Translations under genes and position numbers: made by a program
The notes under the pieces: model-generated
Seen by the model: the letters and a program-made list of their open reading frames with translations, nothing else
What the model was told of the DNA's origin: nothing
The model's database searches: none
NCBI GenBank assembly: GCA_027619595.1
Contig: JAQCHP010000019.1
Span: 1-49,107 of the forward strand
DNA from: Planctomycetota bacterium
GTDB lineage: Bacteria; Planctomycetota; Planctomycetia; Pirellulales; Pirellulaceae
Direction: 5' to 3'
Length of the DNA: 49,107 bases
Shown: positions 10,123-18,028 of the stretch, in pieces
How the letters are laid out: the number at the start of each line of letters is the position of its first letter
Position numbering within the stretch: position 1 is the stretch's first letter

Positions 10123-10223
10123 GTTTAACGGCAAGCCGTAGGCGTCTCTTTCTTCCTCGCTTGTTCAACGGCAAGCCGCAGGCATTTCTCTCTCGCCCCT
10201 AGTTAAACGCTAGGCCGCAGGCG
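10123..10223. repeat. Three imperfect about 22-bp repeats with about 40-bp period
   Basis: Units start at 10123, 10163 and 10202. They share a core close to GTTTAACGGCAAGCCGCAGG, separated by pyrimidine-rich spacers (TCTCTTTCTTCCTCGC and similar). The core contains a short inverted repeat, ACGGC-AA-GCCGT. The array lies 40 bp after the PEP-CTERM stop. It looks like a small intergenic repeat family, not a CRISPR: units are degenerate and spacers are low-complexity. Confidence 0.7.
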
Positions 10224-10746
10224 GCTCTTCCGTAATTGCACGCTCAACAAGACAGTCCTTTACTTTGCGATGTCGATCACTATTCCAAATAAAATGAGCC
10301 GTTGAGGCATGCGACTGGGAGATAACGACAAACGCTTTCTCGCATTGCGTTGCGGTCTGGTGTTCCGTTAATCAATGGAACGAACGGACGGACGCGGCAC
10401 TACGATCGCGTTAAAGGAATACCCGACACTCCAAATCTTAGTAACAATGTTTAAGGAATTGAACATTCGCTGTACCGACAACCGGAACCGGCCTACAATC
10501 AGCAAACACCGACCTCGAACCAGTCAAAGAGCCTCTTTTTTAACGATTCCGAATTGGGGGTTTTTCTTGCCCGACTCAACCTTTGATCCGACAATCGGCC
10601 GATATTGGCTTCCATCGCATTCGAAACTGCCTTAGGCTATGGATCCAGGGCGCATTGCACCTACAGCTCACGGATGAACCAACTCCGTTTCCCTCCTCCC
10701 TCGGCCGCACATGCGGAATCGCGGGATCTACCGCTAGTGCTGCATC
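10224..10746. other. Intergenic stretch without a supported gene
   Basis: About 520 bp between the repeat cluster and the desaturase. Short open frames exist (for example 10375-10635 plus) but have no recognisable composition or domain. From 10674 a frame different from that of the desaturase reads MNQLRFPPPSAAHAESRDLP, which could be a lost N-terminus of the desaturase. I see no promoter of consensus quality. Confidence 0.4.
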
Positions 10747-11847
10747 ATGCCACCACTTATGGCAACAGAACTCGACACGGTCGCTACGACGAATTCTGTC
10801 CCAAGGTTGATCACCATCCCCTTGGGAATTGTTTCAATGTATTGCGGCGGTCATGAGCTACTGGGAAGCCACCCTTTCATCACGTTCGCTGTCGGCTTAT
10901 TTACCGCCAGTATGATGGTCTGCTGGACCAGCACCTTGCACGAAGCGGCTCATCACACGCTCTTCAAACGCAGATGGCTCAACGTTTGGATTGGTCGTTG
11001 GATAGGTAGCATGATGTTCATTCCCTATTCAGCGTACCGAGAAACCCATATCCGCCACCATGCCTATCTGAATCAACCGCGTGACTGGGAACTGTGGCCG
11101 TATAGCGATCCGACGAAATCACTTACGTTTCGACGGATCTACGCATGGTTCGACCTAATCTCGGGGGTTGTTAGTAGCGCAATCATTTATGGCCGCATTT
11201 TTTTTCATCGCAAGTCACCTATCGCCAACCATGCAGTCCGCACGACAATTCGTGGCGAGTATTGGGGCCTCCTCGCGATTTGGACTGCCATTTTCGTATC
11301 GATCTATTTGACGAATTCCTGGCACATCCACCTTCGCGGGACGCTGTGGCCGATCATGCTGGCTGGCACGCTGCAAACGTTGCGGAAGTTTACTGAACAC
11401 TTAGGGATGTCGAGTTTCGATCCTCTGCTTGGCACTCGCACCGTAATTCCGCATCGCCTCTGGTTACGAATTGCTTCATTTTTCAACTTCGACATTATCG
11501 TCCACGGACCTCACCACCGACACCCACGTGCGGCCCATACTAGCCTGAAGCGCCGCATGACGGACTATGTCGACGCCCAGAGGTCGACACGTTTTCCGGT
11601 CTACGATCGATATTGGCTGGCAGCGTTCGACATGTTTCCACATTTTCTTTTCAATCCGGGGTGTGGTATCAATGTCGGCGCGACTCCCCCTACCAATCTC
11701 GTTGCGGATGTCGACGATTTCCCGACCGATGTCGTGTTAGATATTCCCCAAATCCCTCCGTCAGGCACGAACCAAGAAAAAGATGGCCGTATCATGCCAT
11801 CACACTCGCCACCGCTAACGGAATCCCCAGAAACTATCCATCGATGA
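10747..11847 (+). CDS. Membrane fatty acid desaturase
   Basis: A di-iron membrane desaturase. The three histidine boxes are HEAAHH (65-70), HIRHH (101-105) and HGPHHRHP (253-260), with hydrophobic segments at about 22-60, 80-95, 135-150 and 172-215. Family members insert double bonds into acyl chains or hydroxylate lipids using O2. The ATG at 10747 follows an in-frame stop at 10735; an ATG at 10759 is also possible, and neither has a Shine-Dalgarno site. The last 50 residues are polar and probably disordered. The stop overlaps the next gene's start (ATGA), so both are translated together. The substrate is unknown. Confidence 0.85.
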   Translation: MPPLMATELDTVATTNSVPRLITIPLGIVSMYCGGHELLGSHPFITFAVGLFTASMMVCWTSTLHEAAHHTLFKRRWLNVWIGRWIGSMMFIPYSAYRETHIRHHAYLNQPRDWELWPYSDPTKSLTFRRIYAWFDLISGVVSSAIIYGRIFFHRKSPIANHAVRTTIRGEYWGLLAIWTAIFVSIYLTNSWHIHLRGTLWPIMLAGTLQTLRKFTEHLGMSSFDPLLGTRTVIPHRLWLRIASFFNFDIIVHGPHHRHPRAAHTSLKRRMTDYVDAQRSTRFPVYDRYWLAAFDMFPHFLFNPGCGINVGATPPTNLVADVDDFPTDVVLDIPQIPPSGTNQEKDGRIMPSHSPPLTESPETIHR

Positions 11848-13001
11848 AAGAATTCCTTTTACTTACCGGAGCAACAGGACTGGTGGGAACCTACCTGCTC
11901 CGCGACCTGCAATTGGCCGGTCACCGCGTCGCCGTTCTCGTCCGACCTACGAAGCGACTATCGGCTGCCAGGCGAATCGAGCATCTGTTGGCACAGTGGG
12001 AAATTCGTGGGTGCTATGGCCTGCCATTTCCTCACATGATTGAGGGGGACATCAACCTACCAGGTCTGGGTATCTCGAACTCCAACAAGCGATGGCTCCG
12101 CGAACAGTGTCGTTCGGTCGTACATTCTGCGGCCAGTGTGTTGTTCCGATCGTTGCCGAATGGCGAGCCAACGCAAACCAATTTGCACGGTACGAATGAG
12201 TTGCTGCGAATGTGCCAACAGTTAGGGATCGGCGAATTCCACTTTGTTTCGACTGCCTATGTCTGCGGACTACGATCAGGAACTGTGTACGAAAATGAAC
12301 TGAATTCAGGACAAGAATTTCGCAATGATTACGAACGGAGCAAAGCTGGAGCGGAGAGCCTCCTGCATGCAGCCGATTTCCTTGAATCCCTTACCGTTTA
12401 TCGCCCCCCCTTTATTGCGGGAGACTCCCGTACCGGATTCACAACATCGTACCACGGACTCTTGCACTATTTGCGACTTATGTCATTTCTCGTAGCGACG
12501 ACTGAACCCGGACTAGACGGCGTACGGCGCGTACCTATTCGCATCCCGTGTACGGGACAAGAAAAGAGAAACTGCGTACCTATCGATTGGGTTTCTGCAG
12601 TTATTGCGCGCCTCTTTAGTTCGCCGAACGCCCACGGAAGAACATTTCATCTGGCAGGGAATCACCGCATCACGCCAGCTCAGATTATTGAATTTGCGAG
12701 TAGCTACTTCAATTCAACCGGCGTATGTTTCGGACACAGTCCCCAGCACAATCCTTCTGAACTCGAACTACTGGCGGAATCCTATCTCACCGTCTACCGC
12801 GAGTATCAAAACGTAGACGCCGATTTTGATACAAAGAACCTGCAAGCTCACGCGTCCGATATCATCTGCCCGAGCCTTGATGAGGAAATGCTGCATCGAT
12901 ATATCCGGTTTGGCGAAGCGAACCACTGGGGCAAACGACCGTCTACCGAGGGAAGAGGCCTATCTTTGACTTCTGGACCAACTAGCACGGTACAAATATA
13001 G
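11844..13001 (+). CDS. Extended SDR / thioester-reductase-like NAD(P)-binding protein
   Basis: A 385-aa protein opening with MKEFLLLTGATGLVGTYLL, where TGATGLVG (8-15) is the Rossmann motif of extended SDRs. S136-T137 and Y163-x-x-x-K167 (YERSK) form the catalytic set. The fold resembles the male-sterility/thioester reductase branch (NAD_binding_4), whose members reduce acyl thioesters or modify lipid aldehydes. The ATG lies inside the desaturase stop (11844-11847), a strong sign of a two-gene module. I infer a joint role in modifying an acyl chain; the product is unknown. An open frame extends upstream of the ATG, but it overlaps the desaturase and is not family-like. Confidence 0.78.
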   Translation: MKEFLLLTGATGLVGTYLLRDLQLAGHRVAVLVRPTKRLSAARRIEHLLAQWEIRGCYGLPFPHMIEGDINLPGLGISNSNKRWLREQCRSVVHSAASVLFRSLPNGEPTQTNLHGTNELLRMCQQLGIGEFHFVSTAYVCGLRSGTVYENELNSGQEFRNDYERSKAGAESLLHAADFLESLTVYRPPFIAGDSRTGFTTSYHGLLHYLRLMSFLVATTEPGLDGVRRVPIRIPCTGQEKRNCVPIDWVSAVIARLFSSPNAHGRTFHLAGNHRITPAQIIEFASSYFNSTGVCFGHSPQHNPSELELLAESYLTVYREYQNVDADFDTKNLQAHASDIICPSLDEEMLHRYIRFGEANHWGKRPSTEGRGLSLTSGPTSTVQI

Positions 13002-13123
13002 GCGTTGCCCAAGCTCTCTCATGTGACTGGCGGATAGACCAACGCATTTCGAGCAGCGACGCCAGGGGGCGGTTCCGCTGGCCAGAGTCCCCGCAGCGAC
13101 CAGACTTCTTTAGGATCCTGGGG

Positions 13124-14602
13124 TTATGGCCCGTCGAGCGTTACGACGGGGTCAAACATTTGCATGTTACGGTCAGACTTGCGTCGCGAAGGACAATTGT
13201 CGATCTGCGCAGCGACGCAACGAAGCAAAAATTGCGAACTCACGTGATCAGCGGATCTTACCTGAGGGAGGCCCTGCAATGCACTATTGGCCGCGGCAAA
13301 TGACCCCGCTTCAAAGGCGCACAGTGCTTCCTCATATTGGCGGATCCAGAGCACCATAGCATCGGTGGCAAACTCTTTACCGACCGAACAGAGGCCATGT
13401 AGGTCAACTGGATTCTCGATTCCGGGTACCCGGCACGTAGCGATGCGATGCGTTAGGAAACTTGCCGGCAGGGCATTGCGCGTTGCTTGACTCAAGACGA
13501 TTGGCGACTGAATTACCTTAGTGGCCGATTCGAGTCGACTGGCAATATTGACTGTAACTCCACGCGGCCTGTACTTGGGACGGCGTTGACTCCCGGAATT
13601 GCCGACAAGCGCAGATCCGGTATGGATTCCGCAACCTATGCGCAACGGGCGTTGAATTTGGTTGTGCCAGCGCCGACTCAGACTTGGCAGTTGCCGCTGC
13701 ATCTCCCACGCAGCGCCGCACGCTTTCTCTGCATGGTCTGGCTGCGGCAAGGGAGCATTCCAAATCGCTGATAACCCATCCCCATAATAGTCGACGATGA
13801 CCCCCTCCTGGTCCATGACACAGGCTGTCAATAGGTCCATTAATTCGCTAAGTAAATCGTAAGTAGTCCGCGGCGGGACAATTGCAGTAACCCGAGAGAA
13901 TTCGCGTAGGTCGCAAAAGAGGACAGTCACAATTTGTTCGCGCGCTGTGAGGAGTCGCGGATTACGTTGTAACTCCTGGACTAACTGGGGTGCGAAAGCC
14001 TGCTCGAACAGAATGCGAGTCTTGAGCGAGCGCTCTTCGGCCTCAAGTCGCGCCACCCCGCTTCCTAGTGACTCCGCTACCAACTGCAACCAAAGTGCCT
14101 CCAACGGCCGAATTTGGCGGCGGCGATTGTCGTTGCGGACGGCCCGGATTCCATAGACAATACCCCACAGTGAACCATCTTGCTGCAAAATGGGCACTGC
14201 TATTGCTGCGGCTCGCAGGGACTCCCGCCCCGTCGACACTGATCCATGCACCTGGCACGATGAACGGCTCTGCTCGACCTCCATCAGCAGGTCATAATCT
14301 ACTGCCTCTCGGAAATCGGGAGACCGGTGATATTCAGCCACGGTACGCCATTTCACATGGTCGCGTTGCAGAATGAACCCCGCGTCGAGTCCACCGGGCT
14401 CGCAAACGGCATGCGCGGCATCGGCAAAAAAATCTGTACTACCTGCCACTTTGCGCTGCAGGCTCGCCAGGGAATTGAACCAATGACCAATCGTAGCTGC
14501 ACTAGGAGCGCGTCCCAGCGTGGAAAAATCAACGTGCGTGCGTTGAATTGGCGGCGCCTCGGTCGCGGAAATCAGCTTGTCGGTCAGGTTTTCCGCAAAC
14601 AT
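13124..14602 (-). CDS. GAF domain / class III adenylate-guanylate cyclase
   Basis: 492 aa. A GAF-like sensor region covers about residues 40-185, then a short helix, then a class III cyclase homology domain (about 222-400) and a C-terminal helical tail. The metal-binding aspartates are D231 (VLFCDLREFSRVT) and D275 (DYYGDGLSAIWN). The transition-state Asn/Arg pair lies in TVNIASRLES. The residue that normally selects adenine (an Asp before TVN) is a Val here, so ATP versus GTP use is open. Related planctomycete proteins often carry an N-terminal FHA domain; none is visible here. It converges on the SDR gene. Confidence 0.83.
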   Translation of the reverse strand: MFAENLTDKLISATEAPPIQRTHVDFSTLGRAPSAATIGHWFNSLASLQRKVAGSTDFFADAAHAVCEPGGLDAGFILQRDHVKWRTVAEYHRSPDFREAVDYDLLMEVEQSRSSCQVHGSVSTGRESLRAAAIAVPILQQDGSLWGIVYGIRAVRNDNRRRQIRPLEALWLQLVAESLGSGVARLEAEERSLKTRILFEQAFAPQLVQELQRNPRLLTAREQIVTVLFCDLREFSRVTAIVPPRTTYDLLSELMDLLTACVMDQEGVIVDYYGDGLSAIWNAPLPQPDHAEKACGAAWEMQRQLPSLSRRWHNQIQRPLRIGCGIHTGSALVGNSGSQRRPKYRPRGVTVNIASRLESATKVIQSPIVLSQATRNALPASFLTHRIATCRVPGIENPVDLHGLCSVGKEFATDAMVLWIRQYEEALCAFEAGSFAAANSALQGLPQVRSADHVSSQFLLRCVAAQIDNCPSRRKSDRNMQMFDPVVTLDGP

Positions 14603-14804
14603 CTTCCGTTACACACCGGTTTGGAGGTGCAATATACCCATCGCAACGCCGTATGGTCGTCGCAACCCCAACATTCATTGCAACCGTGCGATGAGGCCGC
14701 CCATCGGGCATACAAGTTTACCCCACGCCGAGATTGGTGTGGCAAAATTGTGGCTGCGACTTCAGCGAAAAAAAGCCGTCTCGGCCCCCTTGTCGTGAGT
14801 GGAC

Positions 14805-14838
14805 AAAAAAACAGCCGGCGTCTGAACAACGCCGGCTG
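14805..14838 (-). terminator. Rho-independent terminator of the CxxCH protein gene
   Basis: The arms CAGCCGGCG (14812-14820) and CGCCGGCTG (14830-14838) form a perfect 9-bp GC-rich stem with a 9-nt loop. On the minus strand the stem is followed by seven T (14811-14805). It lies 40 bp downstream of the stop at 14878, in the right orientation to end that transcript before the cyclase gene. Confidence 0.9.
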
Positions 14839-14877
14839 CCGGTTGGATTGAATTGATGATTAGATCCGAATCCACGA

Positions 14878-15282
14878 TTACTCTTTTTTGGCTTTTTCAG
14901 AGGGTGGTAATTTACCTGATTTGAACAGCTCTCCGTAAGGGACACCGTCTGGACCCTTTTCTTCCTCCGCCTTCGTCATGGCCTCCTCGAATTCCTTAAG
15001 TACCTTTTCCTTTTCGGTCTTGATCCGGTCCTTGGCTTCACCCTCGATCAGCTTAGCGAGTAGGTCACCATAGGCATTTCGCACTTCTTTGCTCTTCTCG
15101 CCCTTCACATGACAAATGTTGCAGCCGGCTTTTTTGACCGACTTTTTAAACTCTTCATTGGTATTGTCCTTCGAATATCGTTCCTCAAACACAGGCTTAA
15201 AGGCAGGCAAAGCCAGCGCACTTTGTTGAGTCAACAAACCGACGGTAACCGCGGCAGCAGCAATCAGAATCAGACACTTCAT
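14878..15282 (-). CDS. Small exported protein with one CxxCH (c-type heme) motif
   Basis: 134 aa. The signal peptide is MKCLILIAAAAVTVGLLT with a likely cut after SALA. The mature part has a single CNICH motif (about residue 50), the covalent heme c attachment pattern, followed by a highly charged, Lys/Glu-rich helical region. No distal axial Met is obvious. The ATG at 15282 has AGGAG about 9 nt upstream; frames starting further up lack this. With its own promoter and terminator it is a stand-alone unit. It may be a periplasmic monoheme cytochrome or a protein that only resembles one. Confidence 0.75.
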   Translation of the reverse strand: MKCLILIAAAAVTVGLLTQQSALALPAFKPVFEERYSKDNTNEEFKKSVKKAGCNICHVKGEKSKEVRNAYGDLLAKLIEGEAKDRIKTEKEKVLKEFEEAMTKAEEEKGPDGVPYGELFKSGKLPPSEKAKKE

Positions 15283-15364
15283 CGAATTAATTCTCCTTTG
15301 TTCCCAGACCAAAACAATTCGGGGGTGCGGCGCCTGGCGGGTGGGACGGGTTGAGGCAGCCGGT

Positions 15365-15395
15365 CGACAATCGCCCGGCCATTGGCCGGTTGTCG
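15365..15395 (-). other. Stem-loop at the 5' end of the CxxCH gene leader
   Basis: CGACAA (15365-15370) pairs with TTGTCG (15390-15395), and CCGGCC (15375-15380) with GGCCGG (15384-15389), around a 3-nt loop with one 4-nt bulge (TCGC). It begins just after the predicted start of transcription, so it would cap the 5' end of an mRNA leader of about 110 nt. A role in mRNA stability is an inference. Confidence 0.5.
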
Positions 15396-15400
15396 CCTCT

Positions 15401-15430
15401 AATTTAGCACTCCAGGATCGGAAATGTCAA
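15401..15430 (-). promoter_or_regulatory. Sigma70-type promoter of the CxxCH protein gene
   Basis: On the minus strand TTGACA (15430-15425) and TAAATT (15406-15401) are 18 bp apart. The -35 is perfect and the -10 matches at five of six positions. Transcription would start near 15394, about 110 nt before the ATG at 15282. Confidence 0.72.
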
Positions 15431-15745
15431 TTGTCCACTTTGCCGGCACGGCCTCAGGACCTGGGACCTGCTAGTAAAATCATTCGGACTGGAGAATCTG
15501 GGGCAGCCTTTCGGGCGAGATTCTGTTGAAAAACTGCATTTTTGGCCACGCAAATCCCAGACGGTGACGGGCGGCCACGAAAGTCCATCGACCCCGACAC
15601 TTGGCCGGCCACCGAAACAAGATCCACCGGAGCGACGTTGCTAGCTTCAGCGCCCCATGGCACCTACCCGCCTGGAATTCGGCCCCGGAGGACTAAGCAC
15701 ATGGCTAGAAACAATGAACCATTAAGCCGCAAAAACGATGCCCGT
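15431..15745. other. Intergenic stretch, nothing recognised
   Basis: About 315 bp between the promoter of the CxxCH gene and the stop of the redoxin gene. Short frames on both strands lack domain features, and I find no terminator with a T-run for the redoxin gene. AATGAAC at 15713-15719 could pair with GTTCATT at 15744-15750, but the loop is long. Confidence 0.4.
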
Positions 15746-16558
15746 TCATTGGGGTGCTCCCCACAGTTTGTCCGCCGTGGCCAAAACGTCAGCCGGTGAA
15801 AGTCGATTGATAATGCGTAGCGGTTGCGCCATGTCCCGCACTGTGCCATCGCCGTCCACAAACAAAATCGTGGGCGCGTTTGTGTCATCCCGATGTTCAC
15901 CTGCTCCAGGATGAATCATTCCCAATGCCTTGGCCATCGACTGATCGGCATCGGAAACAACGATCAAATGAGGAAAATCAGCTTGATTCATGGTAGCCAT
16001 TTCGACAGGGTCATTCGAAACGACTATCACGCGAACTCCACGCTTTGTGAACTCGACATGCTGCTTTTCGAGCTCCCCGAGCTCAATCATGCAGACCATT
16101 CACCAACGCCCGCGAAAGAACACAAGGATCGTTGAGGCCGCCGACGTCAGGTCTTGATTCGTAAATTCCAAACCGCTGGACAACTGGGTGGAAAACGCCG
16201 GCACGGCACTGCCCACTCGAACAGGCCCATGATAGACGGGAGTGGAGACCCCAACACCCAACCCGTACCACTCCAAACCGCACAGGACCACACTACCCGC
16301 ACATAAAATTCCACGCCAGACGTTCGGCCGGACATACAGCATCCCCACCATGGTTACCGCGCCTAGCGTCGACAGCCCAGGGATGTACCACGGGGTGACG
16401 AGCACCTTCTGCTTTAACTGCCAAAAATACAGCGCCGGTCCAACAACAAAGCAGAGAGCCCCTGCTAATAGCACCAGTGAAGGCATTCGTCGAAATACGT
16501 TCGAGCTCCTTTGCGTTCGCTCAGGTGTCGATTCGTTCGAAGGTAGCGCTGAGTCCAT
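15746..16558 (-). CDS. Candidate selenoprotein: membrane-anchored redoxin with UxxC active site (in-frame TGA at 16100-16102)
   Basis: One frame of 271 codons has a single internal stop, TGA at 16102-16100. Before it: a basic N-terminus, three membrane segments (about 27-46, 57-76, 82-103) and a thioredoxin-fold start ending VFFRGRW152. After it: M-V-C156-M-I-E-L, then VRVIVVSNDP and NAPTILFVDGDG, typical of AhpC/TSA-like redoxins. The TGA sits where the family has the first Cys of CxxC, so decoding as Sec gives U153-x-x-C156. No other stop occurs. Positive-inside charge puts the redoxin domain outside the membrane. The ATG at 16558 is preferred over a TTG at 16576. The alternative is a TGC/TGT to TGA nonsense mutation leaving a 152-aa stub. 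Confidence 0.75.
16068..16086 (-). promoter_or_regulatory. Candidate bacterial SECIS hairpin
   Basis: Downstream of the TGA the minus strand reads TT-GAGCTC-GGG-GAGCTC-GA: six Watson-Crick pairs plus a U-G and a U-A pair, with a GGG apical loop. Fifteen nt separate the TGA from the core stem and 21 nt separate it from the loop. Bacterial SECIS elements are known to lie just 3' of UGA inside the coding region, with G at the start of the apical loop. The hairpin encodes E-L-G-E-L, common after CxxC in redoxins, so part of the symmetry may come from codon choice. Confidence 0.55.
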
Positions 16559-16605
16559 ATCCAAGTTACTTCCCAAGGTGCATCAAGCGTTTGCTTCCAC
16601 ACGTG

Positions 16606-16634
16606 AATCTATCCGATGTGTCAGTGCTGGTCAA
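16606..16634 (-). promoter_or_regulatory. Sigma70-type promoter of the redoxin/selenoprotein gene
   Basis: On the minus strand TTGACC (16634-16629) and TAGATT (16611-16606) are 17 bp apart, each one or two changes from consensus. Transcription would start near 16599, about 40 nt before the ATG at 16558. This separates the gene from the response regulator upstream. Confidence 0.65.
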
Positions 16635-16669
16635 CAGAACAGTAGCCGTTCAAAGCCCCCTGGAAAGTG

Positions 16670-18028
16670 TCAATCGGGTTCGACTTCTCGTAATTTACGA
16701 TACAAGGTCTTTCGGTCAAGTCCGAGGATCCTCGCGGCTTGTGACCGATTCCCCCCGGCTACATCCAACACGTGTTGGATGTAGCGGCGTTCAAGTTCCT
16801 CTAGACGCACTAGTTCGAGCGGATCATCGCCATCGATTAAAACGCGGCCCTTACGAAATTGCCTAACTTTATCTGGTAGATCGGCGATATCAATACGATC
16901 AGTACGCGCCAGCGCTACCGCTCGCTCCATCACGTTTCGTAACTCCCTCACATTTCCGGGCCAATTGTAAGCCAGCAGTCGCTCGGCAGCCTCTGGCCGT
17001 ATCCCTCCAATCGGCTTGCTCATCAAGTTCGCAAATTCCTGCAAAAAGTGTTGAGCAATCGTCAACACGTCAGAACCGCGGGCCCGAAGCGGTGGCAACT
17101 CGACTTGAATGACATTGATTCGGTAGAATAAGTCTTCACGAAACTGGTTGGCTTCAAGTGCCTCTTCGAGGTCGCGGTTGGTAGCGGAAAGTAGTCGAAC
17201 ATTGATCGGAATTTCGCGATCTCCGCCCACAGGTCGCACCGTACGCTGCTCGAGAACTCGCAGTAGCTTCACTTGCATAGACAAGGGCAACTCGCCGACC
17301 TCATCCAGAAATAGAGTGCCGCCATCGGCTTGAAGAAACAATCCTTTACGCTCGACTCGTGCGTCGGTAAAGGCCCCCTTCGCATGTCCAAATAACTCAC
17401 TTTCCAGGAGAGGTTCGGGAAGTGCCGCGCAGTTCACTGCCACGAACGGCCCCGTGTTTCGCGGTCCTCTGCGGTGAATCCAACGCGCTACTAACTCCTT
17501 TCCGGTACCACTCTCCCCAGTCAACAAAACCGAACTATTGGCTGGCGCGATCTGGGCGAGCTGTTGATAAATGGCCAACATAGCTGGACTATTGCCGAGG
17601 ATCTCGCCAAAGTGGCTGGCATGGTCGACCGTTTCCGTCAACCTGCGTACTTGTTGCTGCAATCGCTGGTGGGCAATTGCGCGGTCTAGTGAGACGGTGA
17701 GTAGGTCCATTTCCAACGGCTTCGTAATGAAGTCGTATGCTCCCGCCCGTAACGCGGCCACAGCGGTTTCCATGCTGCCAAAGGCAGTCATCACGATCAC
17801 AGGCAGTCCGGGGTGTGATGCGGCAACTTGCGCGCACAATTCAAGTCCCGACGTGCCGGGCATACGCACATCGGAAACGACAACATCCACGCTATGCATG
17901 TTCAGATACTGCAAGGCTGAGGCTGCGGATGTACTCGACGCAGCTTCATACCCTCGCAAGCGCAGGTCGGTTTCCAGAAGTTCACACATTCCTACGTCAT
18001 CGTCTACAACAAGCACAGAACCGCTCAT
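16670..18028 (-). CDS. Sigma54-dependent response regulator (NtrC/AtoC family)
   Basis: 452 aa with three domains. The receiver (about 1-120) has D9/D10, phospho-acceptor D53 (VVSDVRMP) and K103. The AAA+ domain has Walker A GESGTGKE (171-178), the sigma54-contact loop GAFTDA (218-223) and Walker B GGTLFLDEVGEL. A Fis-type helix-turn-helix (GNRSQAARILGLDRKTLYRK) closes the protein. It opens sigma54 promoters after phosphorylation by its partner kinase. Its ATG overlaps the kinase stop (ATGA at 18028-18025). Its targets are unknown; no sigma54 site was recognised nearby. Confidence 0.93.
   Translation of the reverse strand: MSGSVLVVDDDVGMCELLETDLRLRGYEAASSTSAASALQYLNMHSVDVVVSDVRMPGTSGLELCAQVAASHPGLPVIVMTAFGSMETAVAALRAGAYDFITKPLEMDLLTVSLDRAIAHQRLQQQVRRLTETVDHASHFGEILGNSPAMLAIYQQLAQIAPANSSVLLTGESGTGKELVARWIHRRGPRNTGPFVAVNCAALPEPLLESELFGHAKGAFTDARVERKGLFLQADGGTLFLDEVGELPLSMQVKLLRVLEQRTVRPVGGDREIPINVRLLSATNRDLEEALEANQFREDLFYRINVIQVELPPLRARGSDVLTIAQHFLQEFANLMSKPIGGIRPEAAERLLAYNWPGNVRELRNVMERAVALARTDRIDIADLPDKVRQFRKGRVLIDGDDPLELVRLEELERRYIQHVLDVAGGNRSQAARILGLDRKTLYRKLREVEPD

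Noticed and set aside
10123-10223. CRISPR array
   Set aside because: Only three degenerate units, spacers about 18 bp and low-complexity, no cas genes in the window.
14603-14800. Remnant of an FHA domain upstream of the cyclase
   Set aside because: Related cyclases often have an N-terminal FHA, but translations of this stretch in all minus frames gave no FHA-like Gly-Arg or Ser-x-x-His pattern.
16099-16102. Reading the two minus-strand frames around 16100 as two separate genes
   Set aside because: They are in the same frame with only a TGA between them, the second has no ribosome binding site, and joined they form one standard redoxin fold. Kept as one gene, with nonsense mutation as the alternative.
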